From CAZRUA01 sp964603125 (GTDB lineage: Bacteria; Bacteroidota; Bacteroidia; B-17B0; Aurantibacillaceae), in the NCBI GenBank assembly GCA_964603125.1, contig CAZRUA010000027.1:1-36265 (forward strand): a stretch of DNA of 36,265 nt, in the 5' to 3' direction. The notes beneath the pieces were generated by a model, which worked only from the letters and a program-made list of their open reading frames with translations, made no database searches and had not been told where the DNA came from. The position numbers and the translations under genes were made by a program. This document shows, in pieces, positions 32,630 to 36,265 of the stretch (within the stretch, counting starts at the first letter, position 1; each line of letters starts with the position of its first letter).

Positions 32630-33205
32630 ATGAAGAGTTTTTGTTATTTAGTTTTTATTTTTCAGTTTGTTTTTGTTAAAGCCAGTTTTGCTCAGCTAGA
32701 TAGTATTAATACTATTGAAAAGGCAAACATATATTTAAAAGAGAATCCTTTGGCCAGGATGATAACTATTAATACTGAAACTGATTCTTCTGAATTAGTT
32801 TACAAACTTTCTAGAACAAATGATGTTGTTGAATACAAAGGCTTAACTTATAAGGTTGTTGATTCAAGAACTGAATTAAAGTTCAGAGTTAGTTATATTT
32901 ATTTTGACAGTAATAAATTATCATTCAAGAGTATTGATAGTCTTAGAGATATTGTAATTAATAGATATAAAAGTGGAGTTTCTTTCACTTTACTGGCAAA
33001 GGAATTTAATATGGATGGCAATCCTAATACAGATCTTGGTTGGAGTAGTGAAGGATATTTAGTGAAGGAATTTCAAGAGAGTGCTATAAAGCATAAAATG
33101 GGTGAAATATTTAAAGTTGATGTTAAAGAGAAGGGTTGGTACTATGTAGTGTTGAAACCCTATGATAATAAAACTATTAAATTAATGCAGGTTATTCAGT
33201 TTTAA
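32630..33205 (+). CDS. Exported parvulin-like peptidyl-prolyl isomerase, probable
   Basis: A 191-residue protein with a signal peptide (about 1-21, ending SFAQ). Residues about 83-180 resemble a parvulin (PpiC/rotamase) domain: RVSYIYFDSNKLSF (the family's 'ASHILV' strand), an FTLLAKEFNMDGN helix, then TDLGWSSEGYLVKEFQESA and GEIFKVDVKEKGWYYVVLK, which match the conserved GG-LGW, F..A and G..HI.K positions in spirit. Several key residues differ, including the second Gly before LGW and the usual His near the end (Tyr-Tyr here), so activity is doubtful. A periplasmic folding factor is the likely role; position in the transcript behind the secreted giant and its outer-membrane partners fits that (inference). 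Confidence 0.7.
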   Translation: MKSFCYLVFIFQFVFVKASFAQLDSINTIEKANIYLKENPLARMITINTETDSSELVYKLSRTNDVVEYKGLTYKVVDSRTELKFRVSYIYFDSNKLSFKSIDSLRDIVINRYKSGVSFTLLAKEFNMDGNPNTDLGWSSEGYLVKEFQESAIKHKMGEIFKVDVKEKGWYYVVLKPYDNKTIKLMQVIQF

Positions 33206-33220
33206 TTGATTCAAGTATAT

Positions 33221-33228
33221 TACTTTAG
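33221..33228 (+). promoter_or_regulatory. Weak -7 candidate before the zinc/HhH gene
   Basis: TACTTTAG lies 21 bases before the start codon, with TTG at 33206-33208. The spacing of 12 nt is short, so this is tentative. Confidence 0.2.
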
Positions 33229-33249
33229 CCGAATACAAATAGAGTATTA

Positions 33250-33546
33250 ATGAAAACTTATAATTCAAATAGAACTTGCGAATTTGGTCATAGTTATTAT
33301 AAAACTAGTTCTTGCTTAACTTGCCCTGTTTGCGAAGCCAAGAAAAAGCCTAAAATAGGTTTCTTATCATTACTTTCAGCTCCAGCTCGCAGAGCTTTAG
33401 AGAATGCAGATATTATTACTTTGGAAAAGTTATCTCAGTACACTAAAGGTGAAATTTTGAAACTTCATGGAGTTGGAAACAGTTCTATACCTAAATTAGA
33501 ATTGGCTTTACAAAATGAGGGCTTAAGTTTTAAGCAAGAAGTTTAG
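33250..33546 (+). CDS. Small protein: N-terminal zinc-finger-like cluster and RNA polymerase alpha C-terminal-like helix-hairpin-helix domain
   Basis: A 98-residue protein in two parts. Residues 10-29 hold a compact set of potential zinc ligands: Cys10, His14, Cys22, Cys25 and Cys28. Residues about 38-95 resemble the C-terminal domain of RNA polymerase alpha: LSAPARRALENADIITLEKL, a Lys-Gly-Glu-Ile-Leu turn, then LHGVGNSSIPKLELAL, a helix-hairpin-helix motif. In alpha that domain binds UP-element DNA and activators. Small proteins carrying this domain occur in Bacteroidota, and a nucleic-acid-binding or transcription-modulating role is likely, but none is proven here. It stands 44 bases after the parvulin-like gene, possibly with its own weak promoter. 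Its stop codon is 3 bases from that of the convergent PorP-SPOR gene. Confidence 0.85.
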   Translation: MKTYNSNRTCEFGHSYYKTSSCLTCPVCEAKKKPKIGFLSLLSAPARRALENADIITLEKLSQYTKGEILKLHGVGNSSIPKLELALQNEGLSFKQEV

Positions 33547-33549
33547 GAA

Positions 33550-34929
33550 TTACTCAACCAATATTTGAATCCAAACTTCAGGAACACCAGCGTCTTTAGC
33601 TTCTTTTACTTTTTTCAAAGCTTCCTCTTTTGTTTCTACATGATATAAGAAAACATAATTAAACTTACTTAACTTATCAATCATTACTTCAGCATCAGGG
33701 AAACCAAAACTATGGAACCTTGCTACTTCTTGCTCTGCATAATCTTTATAATAGTAAGAACCTGCTACAACGTAGAATCCTTTCGGTACTAAAGTTCCAG
33801 ATAAGTAAGTATAATCCTTAGAGTGATTAGTTAAGATGTAAATGCCATTTTCCTGCTTTACATTTTTACCTGATGGATTAAATTTGCTTTCATACTTAAC
33901 TGTTCCACCTTCAGCTTTTGTGTCGGTTTTTACGGCAGCTTTAACTCCATTCTTTTTTAACTCATCAATTTGTTTTTGCAAATCAATTATTTTACGATCT
34001 TGAGGTGTTAGTGTATCTTCGCCTGGAAGAGGTTTTAATTTACCTAGTTTAACTGATAATAAAATTTCTTGATTGATGCCTGCGTATTTTTTTATTGGTC
34101 CAATGGCATAGTCATAGCTATACCCAACTGAGAATCTTCTGTTTAGTGTAAAACCAGCGTTAGCACTTACAGCATATCCAGCTCTATAAACAGCTGAGAA
34201 CCACATTTTTTCATCCCAATTGAATAGTATACCAGCATCATATTGTAATGGAGCATTTTTAACCATTCTAACAAGTCCAACTGGAGCTAATGAAATACCT
34301 TTCTCTTCATTTAATTTCAAGTCATATTGTAAGCTAAATAAAAAGTGACGGCTTTCTTGATAAAAACTTCTTGCGGTTTGATTATCATAAAACTTTACTT
34401 TTCCTCCAATAACCTGTGGTATTGCAATACCAATTTTTAATCCTTGAGCAGTGAAGCCTAATCCAGCATTACTTGTAATGTTGTTAGCTCTTACACTATT
34501 GGTAAATAAATTAGGGTCGTTATAATTTTGAACTTGAATTTGTGAAAAATCATAAGTGTTTTTAGCAAAGCCTAAGGATAAACCAAAACGTAAATTTACT
34601 TCATCACTGAAATTTACTTGATAGGCATATGCTCCAAAGGCGTTTGTGGTTGAGTTAAAACCTCTGTTGTGTTGACTAAGACCGCCCGCCAAATATGCAG
34701 TATTTGTTTTAAGTGTTCCATCAGCTAATGCACAAGTAAAATTTGGCGCATTTTGGAAACCCGTAAACTGCGAACGATGAACGAGTGTAATTTCAGTATT
34801 CGTTTTGTTTCCAGCAAAAGCAGGGTTTAAAACAAATGGCTTGTAGAAAATATTTGAATAGAACGGAACCTGCTGAGCATTTACAACGCCAGCTATGCAA
34901 AAACAAAATATTAGAAGTTTGTTACGCAT
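33550..34929 (-). CDS. PorP/SprF-family outer-membrane protein fused to a C-terminal SPOR domain
   Basis: A 459-residue protein. Residues 1-19 are a signal peptide (ending VNAQ). Residues about 20-295 are a PorP/SprF barrel, with SNIFYKPFVLNPAFAGNK and LVHRSQFTGFQNAP as the family opening. A short coiled-coil-like linker (about 305-328) follows, with IIDLQKQIDELKK. The end (about 383-458) has the SPOR pattern: FYVVAGSYYYKDYAEQEVAR, an F-x-Y-V-F-L-Y-H-V strand, ETKEEALKKVKEAKDAG and a final VWIQIL. Known: SPOR domains bind peptidoglycan, often denuded glycan; PorP/SprF proteins serve type B substrates. Inferred: the fusion anchors its partner complex to the wall without a separate OmpA-type protein. 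It overlaps the upstream substrate gene's stop by one base (TAATG). Confidence 0.9.
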   Translation of the reverse strand: MRNKLLIFCFCIAGVVNAQQVPFYSNIFYKPFVLNPAFAGNKTNTEITLVHRSQFTGFQNAPNFTCALADGTLKTNTAYLAGGLSQHNRGFNSTTNAFGAYAYQVNFSDEVNLRFGLSLGFAKNTYDFSQIQVQNYNDPNLFTNSVRANNITSNAGLGFTAQGLKIGIAIPQVIGGKVKFYDNQTARSFYQESRHFLFSLQYDLKLNEEKGISLAPVGLVRMVKNAPLQYDAGILFNWDEKMWFSAVYRAGYAVSANAGFTLNRRFSVGYSYDYAIGPIKKYAGINQEILLSVKLGKLKPLPGEDTLTPQDRKIIDLQKQIDELKKNGVKAAVKTDTKAEGGTVKYESKFNPSGKNVKQENGIYILTNHSKDYTYLSGTLVPKGFYVVAGSYYYKDYAEQEVARFHSFGFPDAEVMIDKLSKFNYVFLYHVETKEEALKKVKEAKDAGVPEVWIQILVE

Positions 34930-36265
34930 TAGTTTCCACCTCCAGTTATCAAGTTAATAGTTCCTTTAAATATTTTTTTACCACCATTACCACTGAAGCT
35001 TAAAACATAGTAATAAGTTCCGTCTGGTAATCGCTTTCCATTATAAGTTCCTTTCCAGTCATTCAAATAAGGCTCGGCTGTGTATATTGATTGCCCATAC
35101 TCATTAAAAATTTCAAGTTTTGAATCGGAATAAGCTAAAATATTTTCTATGTAAAATGCATCGTTAATATTATCTCCATCTGGAGATAGCGCATTTGCAA
35201 TCATTCCGTTAAATGAAAGAACATTTAAACTAATTAAAACTGTATCGCTAATTGTACAGCCATTTCCACTGACAACGGTATATGTATAATAGGTGTTTTG
35301 CGTTGGAGTAGCAACAGTTGTAGTACCCGTAGTTGTGCTTAATGAAGATGCGGGAGCCCAAACGCCAGGAGCGCTTCCTGTTGCTGTTAAGGTTACACTT
35401 TGTCCTTGGTCAATAGTAGTAGGTGGTGTGGTAATATTAGCTGTGGGACCAGGTTGTACCAAAATAGTAATGGCATTTGATGTTGCGCTTGCGCAAGGAT
35501 AGCTACTTACAACAACTCTATAATAAGTTGTAACAGTTAAATTTGAATAAAACGCTGATGTACCACTAAATGCTAAATTACCCCAAACCGTTCCGTTAGG
35601 CGAAGCTTGCCAAGTATATGTGGTTCCAGTGGCGCCAGTTAAGTTTAAAATTCCATTATTGTTTCCTGCACAAACTGTATCAGCCGTTGATAGAACTCCT
35701 GCAACCGCATTATTTCCAAATCTAACGCTATCAATATTACAAGTATCAGCAGGGCAAACACCACTTTTAACTATAACGCGATACATTGTTTTTGGTTGCG
35801 TAACATTAAATGCAAAAGTTGAAGCAGTGTTAGAAATGTTTGACCAAGTACTTCCGTTATTTGTAGATGATTGCCAACTCGTAATTGTTCCAGTATAACC
35901 TGCGAGTGTTAGTGTGCCAGTTGCAGGTGTTCCGCAAAAAGTGTTACCACCGCTTAAAGTTCCTGCATTTGTTGCTTGGTCAACGGTTATAACAACGTTG
36001 TTAGATGTTGCACTTGGGCATATTCCGTTTTTAACGATACAGTGGAATGTAGTTGTTTGTGTAAGATTTGAATAGCTAATTGAATTGGCTGTGCCACCAT
36101 AAGGAGTAAATGGACCGCCAGTTGATGATTCCCACCCTGTAATTGTTCCAACGCTACCATTTGCAATGGTTATAGTGCCAGAATTAGATAAAGCACAAAC
36201 AGTTGCATTTGCTGCCACAGTAGCCGCATTAGAAGGTTGATCAACAAAAACAGTATCAAAGGATG
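34929..36265 (-). CDS. Secreted Ig-like repeat protein with T9SS type B sorting domain, C-terminal part (cut by window edge)
   Basis: The frame is open to the right edge of the window: upstream of the first possible start (a GTG at 36216-36218) it continues in frame to 36265 with no stop, so the true N-terminus lies outside. The visible part has three or more beta-sandwich repeats of about 85-90 residues, each with a Cys-containing strand, a W(Q/E)(S/A)S motif (TGWESS, TSWQSS, YTWQAS) and a closing YRV-Val-V segment. A Pro/Thr-rich linker and another Ig-like domain follow. The last about 90 residues are a gliding-motility C-terminal domain (ALSPDGDNINDAFYIENI, IFNEYGQSIY, GTYYYVLSF). The protein is thus a T9SS type B substrate, probably a large surface adhesin-like protein. 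Its stop codon overlaps the start of the PorP-SPOR gene. Confidence 0.88.
   Translation of the reverse strand, partial: SFDTVFVDQPSNAATVAANATVCALSNSGTITIANGSVGTITGWESSTGGPFTPYGGTANSISYSNLTQTTTFHCIVKNGICPSATSNNVVITVDQATNAGTLSGGNTFCGTPATGTLTLAGYTGTITSWQSSTNNGSTWSNISNTASTFAFNVTQPKTMYRVIVKSGVCPADTCNIDSVRFGNNAVAGVLSTADTVCAGNNNGILNLTGATGTTYTWQASPNGTVWGNLAFSGTSAFYSNLTVTTYYRVVVSSYPCASATSNAITILVQPGPTANITTPPTTIDQGQSVTLTATGSAPGVWAPASSLSTTTGTTTVATPTQNTYYTYTVVSGNGCTISDTVLISLNVLSFNGMIANALSPDGDNINDAFYIENILAYSDSKLEIFNEYGQSIYTAEPYLNDWKGTYNGKRLPDGTYYYVLSFSGNGGKKIFKGTINLITGGGN

Noticed and set aside
34929..36218. Treating the GTG at 36216-36218 as the start of the Ig-repeat protein
   Set aside because: The frame stays open upstream to the window edge with similar repeat-like sequence and there is no signal peptide after this codon, so the gene is truncated by the window.

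Overview
The window is AT-rich chromosomal DNA from a member of the Bacteroidota, most likely Flavobacteriales-like or a close relative; I cannot name a genus. The evidence is the gene content (three proteins ending in the gliding-motility/type B C-terminal sorting domain of the type IX secretion system, T9SS; two PorP/SprF proteins; a short prolyl-tRNA synthetase of archaeal/eukaryotic type) and several candidate promoters close to the Bacteroidota form (TTTG, about 19 nt, TAnnTTTG). There are no insertion sequences, prophage genes, CRISPR arrays or rRNA genes, and no gene-free stretch longer than about 300 bases.

Layout. 1-2114: start of an exported TolB-like beta-propeller protein (cut by the window edge), an exported glutathione-peroxidase-family protein, then on the minus strand a small membrane protein and an FtsE-type ATPase. 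2274-7099: a large TPR protein translationally coupled to an outer-membrane barrel. 7255-10163 (minus): trigger factor and prolyl-tRNA synthetase. 10259-14642: an Asn/Tyr/Gly-rich lipoprotein, a FadL/OmpP1-type barrel and an OmpA porin with thrombospondin type 3 (TSP3) repeats. 14742-14815: tRNA-Arg(TCT). 14915-19428 (minus): HemW-like radical SAM protein, cyclase-family hydrolase, a secreted SprB-repeat protein with a type B sorting domain, and an MmcQ/YjbR protein.

19571-33546 is the most striking part. A 9 kb gene encodes a 3016-residue, extremely acidic, calcium-loop-rich secreted protein with a type B sorting domain. It is followed by a PorP/SprF protein and an OmpA-family protein with the TPR / propeller / carboxypeptidase-regulatory / OmpA layout of PorE. 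Then come tightly packed OsmC-family, parvulin-like and small zinc/helix-hairpin-helix genes. Converging on this from the right (33550-36265) is a second substrate/PorP pair, in which the PorP protein carries its own C-terminal SPOR domain.

Working together (inference): each giant or repeat-rich protein is probably exported by the T9SS with a dedicated PorP/SprF partner. The peptidoglycan anchor is supplied in trans (PorE-like OmpA protein) in one cassette and in cis (SPOR fusion) in the other. The giant protein has a nested repeat architecture: a block of 64/81/64-residue modules is present twice, with different numbers of internal triplets, which points to block duplication followed by internal expansion.
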